A stretch of DNA of 64,000 nt from Chloroflexota bacterium. Its GTDB lineage: Bacteria > Chloroflexota > Anaerolineae > Anaerolineales > Villigracilaceae. The notes beneath the pieces are model-generated. The model saw only the letters and a list, made by a program, of their open reading frames with translations. It was not told the origin of the DNA and searched no databases. The stretch covers positions 55,888 through 119,887 of the forward strand of contig VGNE01000002.1 of NCBI GenBank assembly GCA_016866215.1, read 5' to 3'. The translations under genes and the position numbers were made by a program. Of this stretch, positions 17,212 to 25,274 are shown piece after piece. The first letter of the stretch is position 1. The number at the start of each line of letters is the position of its first letter.

Positions 17212-17403
17212 ATGAACAAACAAAATGAAAAAGTGTGTATGAATTGCAATCGCACAGATGAACAAATTCCATTGATAACTCTGTCCTTCAAAAGCGCGCC
17301 AAAATATATTTGCGCGCAATGCTTCCCGGTTTTGATCCACAAGATTCACCTGCTTGCAGACAAATTACCTGGCGTGGAGATCGCGCCGCCTGCGGATCAC
17401 TGA
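17212..17403 (+). CDS. Small four-cysteine (zinc-ribbon-like) protein
   Basis: A start at ATG 17212 (63 residues) is chosen because earlier in-frame starts read through the hairpin repeat. The protein has two Cys pairs, VCMNCNRTD and YICAQCF, spaced as in a one-knuckle zinc ribbon, then a short helix. No specific family is recognised. It lies 4 nt before murJ and is probably cotranscribed with it. Confidence 0.6.
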   Translation: MNKQNEKVCMNCNRTDEQIPLITLSFKSAPKYICAQCFPVLIHKIHLLADKLPGVEIAPPADH

Positions 17404-17407
17404 TTAT

Positions 17408-18913
17408 ATGAATAAACTGTCGCGCCTTACCCGTAACTCGTTGATCATCTCGTTCTTTTTCTTAATAGATAAAGTTTTGGCCTTCGTTCGCACGGGTATC
17501 ATTTCGCGCAAGTATTCAGATTCGGTGCATTTGCTGGATACATTCAATGCTGCAAATAATTTACCAGATGTGCTATTCGCGTTGATCTCTGGCGGCGCGC
17601 TGGCCATGGCATTCATCCCATTGCTGACGGAATATCTCACCACCAAAGACCGCGCCGCTGCATGGGATCTGTTTTCACGAGTGGCAAATGTCGCTTTTCT
17701 GGTGACAGGCTCAATTGCGATTCTGATCGCCATTTTCGCGCAACCAATCGTGGATGCGGAACTCGGCATCGCGCCCGGCTTTGAACAGGAACAACGCACA
17801 TTGCTTGCGGAACTGATGCGCTTGAATCTGATCGGTACAGTCATTTTTTCGATCAGCGGATTGGTGATGGCTTCCCTGCAAGCGAATCAACATTTTATTT
17901 TTCCCGCAATGGCGCCCAGTCTCTATAATATTGGACAGATTTTCGGCGCGATCTTTCTTGTGCCGCGTTATGGCGTTCATGGATTGGTGTACGGTGTCAT
18001 CATCGGCGCGGCAATGCACCTGCTGATTCAACTGCCGATACTCTTCAAGTTTGGCTTCCGTTGGACTCCATCTTTGAATTTACGTCACACTGGTTTGATC
18101 GAAGCGTTGAAATTAATGGCGCCGCGTTTATTAACCATGGGCGGCATTCAAGTCATTGTACTGGCACGTGATAATTTAGCCTCACGACTTGACCAGGTCG
18201 GCGCGGTAACCTCACTCACTTATGGCTGGATGATCATGCAAGTGCCTGAGACAATTCTTGGGACTGCCATTGCCACCGCGATGCTGCCTACGCTTTCAGA
18301 ACTCGCGGCACGCGGCGACTGGACAGGGTTCCGTTCAACCATAGAACGCGCCCTGCGAGTATTGATCTCATTAACCATCCCGATTGCGGCAGTCATGGCG
18401 GCTGGGATTCATCCGCTCGTGCGCGGGGTTTTCGGATTTGACGAAGCCACCTCCACACTGATCACATGGACAACGCGCGCCTATTTGATGACACTGACAG
18501 GATTCTCCATCCACGAAATTGCGGCGCGTTCATTCTATGCGCGCAAAGAACCGATGTTCCCGTTGTATGCTGTGCTATTGCGTCTCGCCATGTTTTTAGG
18601 GATCGGTTTTATCGGACTCACCTTCTTCAAAAAGATTGGCGCGCCGATCATTGCATTTGCAGAGATCGCACTATTAATAGAAGCCATCATCCTGTTCAGT
18701 TGGTTATCCAAACGCACGCATGAGTCGATCCATGTGAACGGCGCGGTAGTCAAAGGGCTGATCGCGGCTGTCATCGGCGGAGCGATCACTTATGCTGTTG
18801 CGTTATACCTGCCCGGCGGCGCTATCGTAACCGCGCTGATCGGTATGGTCATTGGCGGATTGATCGCGCTGGCGATTGTCTGGTCTGATGCAAAACAGCT
18901 TTTTAATTTGTAA
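17408..18913 (+). CDS. murJ: Lipid II flippase MurJ
   Basis: The start ATG 17408 gives 501 residues. The hydrophobic profile shows about 14 membrane helices. MurJ/MviN signatures are present: the N-terminal Arg-rich FVRTGIISRKYSDS loop, LLDTFNAANNLPDVLFALISGGALAMAFIPLLTEY, and helix-rich repeats to the C-terminus. MurJ flips lipid II across the inner membrane for peptidoglycan synthesis. A repeat cluster follows it. Confidence 0.9.
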   Translation: MNKLSRLTRNSLIISFFFLIDKVLAFVRTGIISRKYSDSVHLLDTFNAANNLPDVLFALISGGALAMAFIPLLTEYLTTKDRAAAWDLFSRVANVAFLVTGSIAILIAIFAQPIVDAELGIAPGFEQEQRTLLAELMRLNLIGTVIFSISGLVMASLQANQHFIFPAMAPSLYNIGQIFGAIFLVPRYGVHGLVYGVIIGAAMHLLIQLPILFKFGFRWTPSLNLRHTGLIEALKLMAPRLLTMGGIQVIVLARDNLASRLDQVGAVTSLTYGWMIMQVPETILGTAIATAMLPTLSELAARGDWTGFRSTIERALRVLISLTIPIAAVMAAGIHPLVRGVFGFDEATSTLITWTTRAYLMTLTGFSIHEIAARSFYARKEPMFPLYAVLLRLAMFLGIGFIGLTFFKKIGAPIIAFAEIALLIEAIILFSWLSKRTHESIHVNGAVVKGLIAAVIGGAITYAVALYLPGGAIVTALIGMVIGGLIALAIVWSDAKQLFNL

Positions 18914-18923
18914 TTCACTGGCA

Positions 18924-19051
18924 TGTCATTGCGAGCCGCTCTTCGGCGAAGCAATCTCCTGCACAACGACAGGGATTGCTTCCCTTCGACACGGTGAGCG
19001 AAAGTCGAACCGTCAGGACACCGCGTCGGTAAGAGCATCATCCTCGCAACA
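18924..19051. repeat. Nested REP-like repeats after murJ
   Basis: The outer element has GTCATTGCGAG (18924-18934), GAAGCAATCTCC, GGGATTGCTTC and CCTCGCAAC. Inside its right half sits a second element, CCCTTCGACACGGTGAGCG to CGAACCGTCAGG (about 18982-19017). Both types occur again at 43215 and 47061, so one repeat has landed in another. Confidence 0.7.
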
Positions 19052-19124
19052 CTTGCGCCGCACGCCAGTGCAGGTGTGACGAAATAAGATAAGATAAGAA
19101 AAAATACAGTAATTCAAAGGGAAG

Positions 19125-19130
19125 TATAAT
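19125..19130 (+). promoter_or_regulatory. -10 box of leaderless start (TPR-like gene)
   Basis: A perfect TATAAT ends 7 nt before the ATG at 19138, with no Shine-Dalgarno. Confidence 0.55.
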
Positions 19131-19137
19131 TACCATC

Positions 19138-20166
19138 ATGTCTGAACAAACTGGAAACACACAACCCATTCAACCTTATAAGGAAGATGATACCCAACCG
19201 ATCAAACCTGTAAAAAAGACCCCTCGCTGGCGTTCCATCCTTACCAGTATCCTGGGCTTTCTCCTGCTCGTTGGGCTGGGCGGATTTGGCGGATATTCTT
19301 CCGGCATTGGAACCCGCAAAGCCGCGGAGGACGCCATTATTTCACAACAACTTTCCGAGCAATTCTCCTTTGCGCTGGTGGATATTGAATTCGGGCGTTA
19401 TGAAAATGCAAGACAACGCCTCGAATTCATTATCAAGAACGATCCGGGTTTCCCCGGCGCACAAGGGAAATTAACCGAGGTTTTGGTATTGAGTTCCATC
19501 CCCACCCCTGCTCCAACCCCTACCCTCACAGCCACGCCTGATTTCAGCGGCGCAGAAAATGCATTTCAACGCGCCCAACAACTCATTCTTGCGCAGGATT
19601 GGCCCGGTGCGCTCACAGCACTGGATACGATCCGCAAACTGGACAAGAGCTACAAGACCGCGCAAGTGGACGGCATGTATTACTTTGCCTTACGCAATTA
19701 CGGATATGATCTGATCACAAAACAAGGCAATCTTGAGGGCGGCATCTATCACCTGACCCTTGCAGAACGCTTCGGCCCATTGGATCATACAGCCATCGGT
19801 CTTCGTGAGGGCGCGCGCGCATACATCACCGGTGCAAGTTTCTGGGAACTGGACTGGAGGCAGACCTTGACCTACTTCGCCGAAGTAAGCGCCGGCTGGC
19901 CCTCTCTCTGGGACGGCACCATGACCGCCTCCCAACGTTACTTTATCGCATCCATGCGTTATGGTGATGAGCTCTTCCTGCGCCAGGAATACTGCGCCGC
20001 CAATGAACAATATCAAAACGCATCTGCCATGGGCGCGTTGGAGGCAGGCTCCGCTAAAAACGCCAACGAAGCATTTCAACAATGCTATCCGCCAACCGCG
20101 ATTATCGAGCCTACCGCCATTGCTACAACAGAAACAGCGCCCACTGAGACGCCGACAACACCCTAG
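19138..20166 (+). CDS. Membrane-anchored TPR-like protein
   Basis: A 342-residue protein with a charged cytosolic N-terminus (about 40 residues with two TQPI-type repeats), one membrane helix (ILTSILGFLLLVGLGGFGGY), two TPR-like helical regions separated by a Thr/Pro linker (IPTPAPTPTLTATP), and a Thr/Pro-rich C-terminal tail. This architecture is common in Chloroflexota for outward-facing scaffold proteins. No enzymatic motif was found. The start has a perfect -10 box 7 nt upstream. The next gene begins 9 nt downstream. Confidence 0.7.
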   Translation: MSEQTGNTQPIQPYKEDDTQPIKPVKKTPRWRSILTSILGFLLLVGLGGFGGYSSGIGTRKAAEDAIISQQLSEQFSFALVDIEFGRYENARQRLEFIIKNDPGFPGAQGKLTEVLVLSSIPTPAPTPTLTATPDFSGAENAFQRAQQLILAQDWPGALTALDTIRKLDKSYKTAQVDGMYYFALRNYGYDLITKQGNLEGGIYHLTLAERFGPLDHTAIGLREGARAYITGASFWELDWRQTLTYFAEVSAGWPSLWDGTMTASQRYFIASMRYGDELFLRQEYCAANEQYQNASAMGALEAGSAKNANEAFQQCYPPTAIIEPTAIATTETAPTETPTTP

Positions 20167-20175
20167 CCATAATTC

Positions 20176-20682
20176 ATGACCACACCCTCTGCATGGATAC
20201 TAGCGGTCATCTTCTGGCTTCACATGCTGGCGACTGTCACTTGGGTTGGAAGCCTCGCCGCAATTAACATCCTGGTCCTGCCCGCCTCCCATCGCACTTT
20301 GAAGCTGACAGATCAACTCAACTTTATCACCGCTCTTCAAAAAAGACTTGAGCCGTTGGCCTGGTTCTGCATGGGGTTATTATTGGTGACAGGTCTCATC
20401 CAATTGAGTACCAGTCCGCACTACGACGGCTTTCTCTCGCTCAGCACACAATGGTCCTTCGCCATCCTCATCAAACATGGGCTGGCTGTCATCATGGTCG
20501 TGGTCAGTGCCATCCAAACATGGGAAGTGCTTCCCGCCATCCAGCGCACGCTGATGAAAAAAGGGAAAGCGGATGAAGAGGAACTCCGCAACCTGCAAAG
20601 AAAAGAAATAATCCTCCTGCGGATCAATCTATTACTCTCTGCATTGATCCTCGGAGCTACCGCTGTCGCAAGAGTATCGTAA
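20176..20682 (+). CDS. CopD-like four-helix membrane protein
   Basis: A 168-residue protein with four membrane helices. The first carries LHMLATVTWVGSLA, the His plus Trp-x-Gly motif of CopD/DUF2269-type proteins. A second His (LIKHGLAVIM) lies in helix 3. Relatives are linked to copper or heme handling, but no copper genes are adjacent, so the role is open. A bidirectional terminator follows. Confidence 0.6.
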   Translation: MTTPSAWILAVIFWLHMLATVTWVGSLAAINILVLPASHRTLKLTDQLNFITALQKRLEPLAWFCMGLLLVTGLIQLSTSPHYDGFLSLSTQWSFAILIKHGLAVIMVVVSAIQTWEVLPAIQRTLMKKGKADEEELRNLQRKEIILLRINLLLSALILGATAVARVS

Positions 20683-20687
20683 TCAAC

Positions 20688-20727
20688 AAAAAGAGACCGT
20701 TGCCATGAAAAGCAACGGTCTCTTTTT
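20688..20727. terminator. Bidirectional intrinsic terminator
   Basis: A 16-bp perfect stem (AAAAAGAGACCGTTGC and its complement) with an 8-nt loop. It has A and T tracts at its ends, so it serves both the + gene ending at 20682 and rimO ending at 20738. Confidence 0.9.
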
Positions 20728-20737
20728 AATAAGCAAG

Positions 20738-22087
20738 CTACAGTTTTATCAAAGCTGGCTCAACCAGTGCGCCTGTCAGATCATAAGCCATGGCGCCGCT
20801 GATTCTGACTGGGACGATCTCCCCAACTTTTGCGTGTCCTTCAACCAAGACCATGCCGTCAATTTCGGGCGCATCGCGATAAGACCTGCCAATGGAGATG
20901 CCATCATCAAACCCCTCCACAAGCACATCCAGTGTTTGGCCGACATAAGACTGATTGACCTGGAGCGAAATGTTCTGCTGAAGTTCCATCAGACATTCGT
21001 ATCTTTCCTGTTTAACAGGAGCAGGCACAGGGTCGCCAAGAGGCGTGGAGGTTGTGCCTGGCTCAAATGAAAACTGGAATGCGCCCACGCGATCAAATCG
21101 AATCTCTTTCACGAAATCATACAGCGCCTGGAATTCCTCTTCTGTTTCGCCGGGATACCCAACAATGAACGTAGTCCGAATCGCGAGGTCTTTCATCGCC
21201 TCACGCATTTTCCCAATCGTTTTATACACCCAATCCATGTTTGAAGGGCGCTTCATGCGATACAAGGTTTTTGGATGCGCGTGCTGAAGCGGCATATCCA
21301 GGTAAGGCAAAACCTGCCTGCGGGTTGCCATCACCTCGATCAAACGATCGGTGACACAACCCGGATAAGCATACATCACACGCATCCAATCCATATCTGG
21401 AACAGCATCTGTCAATTGTTCCAGCAAAATAGCGAGGCCGTCCTTCATACCCAGGTCGTGACCGTAATCCGTAGTGTCCTGCGCGATCAAGACCAATTCG
21501 CGCAGGCCGGCATCACGCAAGGTACGCGCTTCATTGATAATTGACTCAACGGGACGTGAGACCGCCGTGCCTTTAATTAATGGGATCGCGCAAAACGCGC
21601 AGGGACGGCGGCAGCCATCCGCCACTTTGATATACGCGCTCGCGCCGGACACACTGACGCGCTGTGCATCTTTCTCATCCAGGCCAACGGTTGGCGCATC
21701 AGGCAAATGATAGATCGGCTCGGGACGTTTTCCTTTGCGCACCTCCTGTACCACCTGCACAATATCCATCCAGCGGCGCGTGCCGAGAATGCCGTCAATA
21801 CCTGGGATTTTCTGCGCAACATCCACCCCATAGCGTTGTGTCAGACAGCCGGCCGCGATCAACACCTGCCCATTAAGTTTTGATTTTGCAAGCTCACCCA
21901 GCACACGATAAGATTCCTCTTTTGCAGGGCCGATAAAACCGCAGGTGTTCACGATCAATACAGCCGCTTTGGATGGGTCTTCCATGGAACGATAGCCATC
22001 GCGCAAAAGCAACTGCGCCATCGAATTAGAATCAACTGTATTTTTTGCGCAGCCCAATGAAACCAAATGAAAAGTATTTTTTGTCAC
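20738..22087 (-). CDS. rimO: Ribosomal protein S12 methylthiotransferase RimO
   Basis: A 449-residue protein with the three-domain methylthiotransferase layout: an N-terminal UPF0004 domain with Cys13, Cys49 and Cys81 for the auxiliary cluster, a radical SAM core with CxxxCxxC (Cys159, 163, 166), and a C-terminal TRAM domain. Features such as VSLGCAKNTVDS and ETEEEFQALYDFV point to RimO rather than MiaB. It adds methylthio to Asp88 of S12. The start is GTG 22087 behind AGGAAAAAAAC. It lies downstream of the RodZ-like gene across a repeat-filled gap. Confidence 0.93.
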   Translation of the reverse strand: MTKNTFHLVSLGCAKNTVDSNSMAQLLLRDGYRSMEDPSKAAVLIVNTCGFIGPAKEESYRVLGELAKSKLNGQVLIAAGCLTQRYGVDVAQKIPGIDGILGTRRWMDIVQVVQEVRKGKRPEPIYHLPDAPTVGLDEKDAQRVSVSGASAYIKVADGCRRPCAFCAIPLIKGTAVSRPVESIINEARTLRDAGLRELVLIAQDTTDYGHDLGMKDGLAILLEQLTDAVPDMDWMRVMYAYPGCVTDRLIEVMATRRQVLPYLDMPLQHAHPKTLYRMKRPSNMDWVYKTIGKMREAMKDLAIRTTFIVGYPGETEEEFQALYDFVKEIRFDRVGAFQFSFEPGTTSTPLGDPVPAPVKQERYECLMELQQNISLQVNQSYVGQTLDVLVEGFDDGISIGRSYRDAPEIDGMVLVEGHAKVGEIVPVRISGAMAYDLTGALVEPALIKL

Positions 22088-22102
22088 GTTTTTTTCCTAA
22101 CG

Positions 22103-22308
22103 ATAAAGATCTTCGTCCTGAGCGGAGCCGCGCGCCCTTGCCCTTCGCGCGGAGTAGTCGAAGGACAGGTTGCATAACAAGTTTATGTTCCCATATCATG
22201 CGCTTCGACACTTCGACAGGCTCAGTGCGGGGCTGCGTTCGGACGGAAGAGCTGTCCTCACTCCGCTCACATCGTCCCGACGTTTTTTCGGGAGCGAGGA
22301 TTACATAA
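22103..22308. repeat. REP-like cluster between the RodZ-like gene and rimO
   Basis: It contains CTTCGTCCTGAGCGGAGCCG to CGGAGTAGTCGAAGGAC, then CTTCGACACTTCGACAGGCTC and a CCCGACGTTTTTTCGGG hairpin. The same CTTCGACAGGCTC and CCTGAG...GTCGAAGG cores recur inside lysA and the RodZ-like gene. Confidence 0.65.
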
Positions 22309-24072
22309 CTACCCGCCTTCCGGCGGTGTCGCAGATGGTGTAAGCGTGGGCGTCCGTGTTGATGTGGGCAGTGGAGTATTGGTCGGCGTAGGCGAAATCG
22401 TCGCAGTCGGTGTGGCTACCCCGGAGATCAAATAAACACGGCTGACTACCTCGCCCACACCGCCCATCAAACCAAGATCACGCCCATTATAAGTAATCCG
22501 GATTGCCGCGGCATTGCCGGTCAGTATCACGACCTGGTTATCAGCTTCAAAAACTTTCAGCTCACGCGGAGCCATGCGCCCTTCAAAAGCCACGGCCCCA
22601 TCCACCGAAATCCTCACAAAAACGCGTTCCACAGCAAAGACGCTGACCACCACATTCGCATTTGTGCCCGGGGTGGGCGCGTCTGGCGTAGTGAGGGCAT
22701 CCACAGTGGAAGATGCAGTCAATGAATTATCCTCAATTGCCTCCAAGGTTAATTCCAAGGAAGCGGTCGGCAAAGGCGCATCCCCAAGCACATCCACAAT
22801 CGAAGGCGCAGTAGGTTGAGCAATTTGGTTTCGATCATCCTGAGGACTGAGTACGCGTCCAACGCCCCAAATTGCAAGCGCAACCAAAATGACGATCATC
22901 AACACGCCAAAGATCAAATCACCTGCAATAAACGTCCGCAGGAACGGCAGGGAGGGTGTCACTACTGTCTGTATCTTATCACGCGGCGTTTCCGCATACT
23001 TCTCATGCCGCCTAGCCTGCAATGCATCCGCAAAGCGCAACGAAATCACATCTGTATCCAGGCCAAGAAAAGTCGAATAATTTACAAGCATCCCGCGCAA
23101 TTGTACGGGTGAAGGCAATTGATCGAACGAGCCTGCCTCCAAAGCCTTCACAAACACCACCCGTAATCGCGTATGACGTTCCACTTCTTCAACAGTCAGG
23201 CTGATCAACTCACGCCGCGCCCGCAACTGCCCGCCAATCTCGGCAAAGATCACATCCGCAGGCAAGGCTGGTGCATTTATCTGCGACTCGATGGCGGGCG
23301 CGCCTTGTTCTTCAATTTCAGGGACGGGTTCCAGTTCTTTTTTCTTTCGGAATTGGATAAAGGAAATTAACTTCGCTACCAGACCCGGCTTCGCCTCACG
23401 CTTCGCGTTAACCTCAGCCTGCTCAATCTCGGCCGGCAGAGTCTCAGCTTTGGCTTTTGTTTCCGTCACAACGGCCGCAGGAGAAGTCTCTTCTTCAACT
23501 TTCTTTTTCTTCCTGCTGCGCGATTCGGTTTGTTCTACTACTACTTCTTCTACTTCAGTTTCTGCAATCGGAGCAGGAGGTCCTACTTGAACAGGCTCGC
23601 TGAATTCTGTCTCAACCGCTTCGTCCTGACGTAAAGCCGGCCCGGGGGTTGATTCTGCTTTCGGACGGCGTCCCAGCCTCGACGTTTGTACTGAGCGAAA
23701 CGTCGTCCTGAGTAGGTCGAAGGGACGAAGAATCCAAGAAAGACGCGCTGGTTTCTCATCCTGTGACCCAGTCAGTGGAGGAACTTCCGTTTCAACAAGA
23801 TTGACCTGCACCAGAGGTCCGCTTACCTCAGCGGATACAGGCGCATTTTTTTGAATATCCGCAATCAGCTCATCCACATTAAGGTCGAGATATTCGGCAT
23901 AATTCCGCAAAAATCCACGCCCCTGAGCGGCAGACGGTATGGCAGAGTAATCATCCGCTTCCAATGCCTGCAAAAATATTACGCGAATGCGAGTGTCATC
24001 CGACGCTTTTTCAAGCGTGAGATAGCGGGCTTCGCGCATCTTTCTCAGGCGTTGACCAATTGATTCCGGCAT
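22309..24072 (-). CDS. RodZ-like protein with two helix-turn-helix domains
   Basis: A 587-residue protein. It has an N-terminal HTH_25-type domain (residues 5-72), a long acidic/Pro linker, a second HTH domain of the same type (276-348), a membrane helix (about 377-405) and an outer beta domain like DUF4115 (475-550, FAVERVFVRISVDG), ending in a Thr/Pro tail. RodZ links the MreB cytoskeleton to the wall machinery; two cytosolic HTH domains are unusual. Residues 115-131 are encoded by a palindromic repeat. It has its own -10 box 6 nt upstream of the ATG. Confidence 0.8.
   Translation of the reverse strand: MPESIGQRLRKMREARYLTLEKASDDTRIRVIFLQALEADDYSAIPSAAQGRGFLRNYAEYLDLNVDELIADIQKNAPVSAEVSGPLVQVNLVETEVPPLTGSQDEKPARLSWILRPFDLLRTTFRSVQTSRLGRRPKAESTPGPALRQDEAVETEFSEPVQVGPPAPIAETEVEEVVVEQTESRSRKKKKVEEETSPAAVVTETKAKAETLPAEIEQAEVNAKREAKPGLVAKLISFIQFRKKKELEPVPEIEEQGAPAIESQINAPALPADVIFAEIGGQLRARRELISLTVEEVERHTRLRVVFVKALEAGSFDQLPSPVQLRGMLVNYSTFLGLDTDVISLRFADALQARRHEKYAETPRDKIQTVVTPSLPFLRTFIAGDLIFGVLMIVILVALAIWGVGRVLSPQDDRNQIAQPTAPSIVDVLGDAPLPTASLELTLEAIEDNSLTASSTVDALTTPDAPTPGTNANVVVSVFAVERVFVRISVDGAVAFEGRMAPRELKVFEADNQVVILTGNAAAIRITYNGRDLGLMGGVGEVVSRVYLISGVATPTATISPTPTNTPLPTSTRTPTLTPSATPPEGG
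23681..23727. repeat. REP-like double hairpin inside the RodZ-like gene
   Basis: Stem 1 is GACGTTT/AAACGTC (23681-23687 and 23698-23704). Stem 2 is CGTCC/GGACG (23704-23708 and 23723-23727), enclosing CTGAGTAGGTCGAAG. It is read in frame as linker residues. Confidence 0.65.
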
Positions 24073-24078
24073 GAATGT

Positions 24079-24084
24079 ATTTTA
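24079..24084 (-). promoter_or_regulatory. -10 box of leaderless start (RodZ-like gene)
   Basis: Minus-strand TAAAAT ends 6 nt before the ATG at 24072, directly after the rplI hairpin. Confidence 0.5.
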
Positions 24085-24091
24085 TTACAAA

Positions 24092-24116
24092 CATCACCGA
24101 CTCTGCGCCGGTGATG
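24092..24116 (-). terminator. Hairpin after rplI
   Basis: CATCACCG (24092-24099) pairs with CGGTGATG (24109-24116); on the minus strand TTTGT follows. The T-tract is weak, so attenuation rather than full termination is possible. Confidence 0.5.
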
Positions 24117-24127
24117 TGAAGTTGGTC

Positions 24128-24691
24128 TTATTCGACTGTCGCAGCAGGTTCTTTTGCTGCGGCTTCTTCTTTTCGCTTATGGGGACCCTTTTTAGGTTTC
24201 TCCGCTTTTTCAACTTCGGCTTGTTCGGTTGCGCTCTCTGGGCTTTCACCATCGCGATAGACGATGATCTTGATCTCTGGAACGAGATCCATGGTCAGGC
24301 GGATGTGGGCAGTGAATTCGCCGAGTGAGCGGATGGGTTGAATATCCACCTGCTGGCGCTTCACTTCAAAGCGGACTTGTTCGGAAAGCGCGGTGGCGAT
24401 ATCCTGCGTTGTAATGGAACCGTACAATTTGCCGGTATCACCAGCCTTGGCTGGGAAGGTTAGGGTAACTTCCTTGATCTGGTCGGCAATATTTTTGAGT
24501 TCATCGTTTTGAGCACTGCGGCGTATCTCAGCCTGTGTCTTGATCTTCTGGATCTGCTTTAGCGCGCCTTCGGTGGCAAGCACGGCAAATCCCTGCGGGA
24601 GGAGGAAGTTACGGCCGAAGCCATCGGCTACTTTCTTAATATCCCCGGCACGTCCAAGTTTGTAAACGTCTTTAACAAGCAATACTTTCAT
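24128..24691 (-). CDS. rplI: 50S ribosomal protein L9
   Basis: A 187-residue protein. The N-terminal MKVLLVKDVYKLGRAGDIKKVADGFGRNFLLPQG segment is the bL9 rRNA-binding signature, followed by the long connecting helix and C-terminal domain. It carries about 35 extra residues at the C-terminus, rich in Glu, Lys and Ala (EQAEVEKAEKPKKGPHKRKEEAAAKEPAATVE). There is no rpsR or ssb next to it. Confidence 0.97.
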   Translation of the reverse strand: MKVLLVKDVYKLGRAGDIKKVADGFGRNFLLPQGFAVLATEGALKQIQKIKTQAEIRRSAQNDELKNIADQIKEVTLTFPAKAGDTGKLYGSITTQDIATALSEQVRFEVKRQQVDIQPIRSLGEFTAHIRLTMDLVPEIKIIVYRDGESPESATEQAEVEKAEKPKKGPHKRKEEAAAKEPAATVE

Positions 24692-24778
24692 TTTCTATAA
24701 GCCCTTTCTGGCAGGATATGACAGGACGAAGGGTACTACGGCCTGCGGGGCGGGATTGTACCATAAAGAAACGTTTTC

Positions 24779-24807
24779 TTGCCAAGGCAGTGAAATACGA
24801 TTAAGAT
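24779..24807 (+). promoter_or_regulatory. Promoter of leaderless FtsB-like gene
   Basis: TTGCCA (24779-24784), 17 nt, TAAGAT (24802-24807), then only 6 nt to ATG 24814. This is a complete -35/-10 pair that fixes the start point at the codon. Confidence 0.65.
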
Positions 24808-24813
24808 AAAGGC

Positions 24814-25191
24814 ATGTCCCAGATTCCCTTCAGTTTTCGGCGAGTGGCGACCTTTGCGGGTATTTTTGTTTTGATTTTATTTGTGATTGAGTTCAATTCA
24901 CGCCTCGAAGAACTGAACCGCTTGAACAACCAACGCGACGAGGTGCGCATTCTTGCCACACAGGCCATGCAAACCCAAATGGCGCTGGAAACGCAGGTAG
25001 CGTATGCCAGATCCAGCGCGGCAGTGGAAGGGTGGGCTCGCACTGAGGGATATTACCTGAAGGATGGCGATCACCCGGTTATCCCTGTCGAACAACCGGG
25101 CAGTGAACCGTTGATCGTGAGCACCCCGCTCCCAACTCCCACCCCAATGCAAAATTGGGAAACCTGGTGGGCTTTATTCTTCAGCGAATAA
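24814..25191 (+). CDS. FtsB/DivIC-like septum formation protein
   Basis: A 125-residue protein: a short cytosolic N-terminus, one membrane helix (VATFAGIFVLILFVIEF), a coiled coil (SRLEELNRLNNQRDEVRIL...) and a segment WARTEGYYLKDGDHPVIPV that fits the FtsB/DivIC/FtsL-like pattern near the end of the coil. A Thr/Pro tail follows. These proteins help assemble the divisome through FtsL and FtsQ. The protein is short, so identification rests on architecture. Confidence 0.72.
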   Translation: MSQIPFSFRRVATFAGIFVLILFVIEFNSRLEELNRLNNQRDEVRILATQAMQTQMALETQVAYARSSAAVEGWARTEGYYLKDGDHPVIPVEQPGSEPLIVSTPLPTPTPMQNWETWWALFFSE

Positions 25192-25241
25192 TTTATCAAT
25201 TGGTTTAATGGACTTCTTGTGAAAGTCTCAGCAGGTCGGGC

Positions 25242-25269
25242 TTGTAACCTGTTTGTTTTTAACTACGAT
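25242..25269 (+). promoter_or_regulatory. Promoter of leaderless GGDEF gene
   Basis: TTGTAA, 16 nt, TACGAT (25264-25269), then 5 nt to ATG 25275. Confidence 0.5.
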
Positions 25270-25274
25270 TACCA

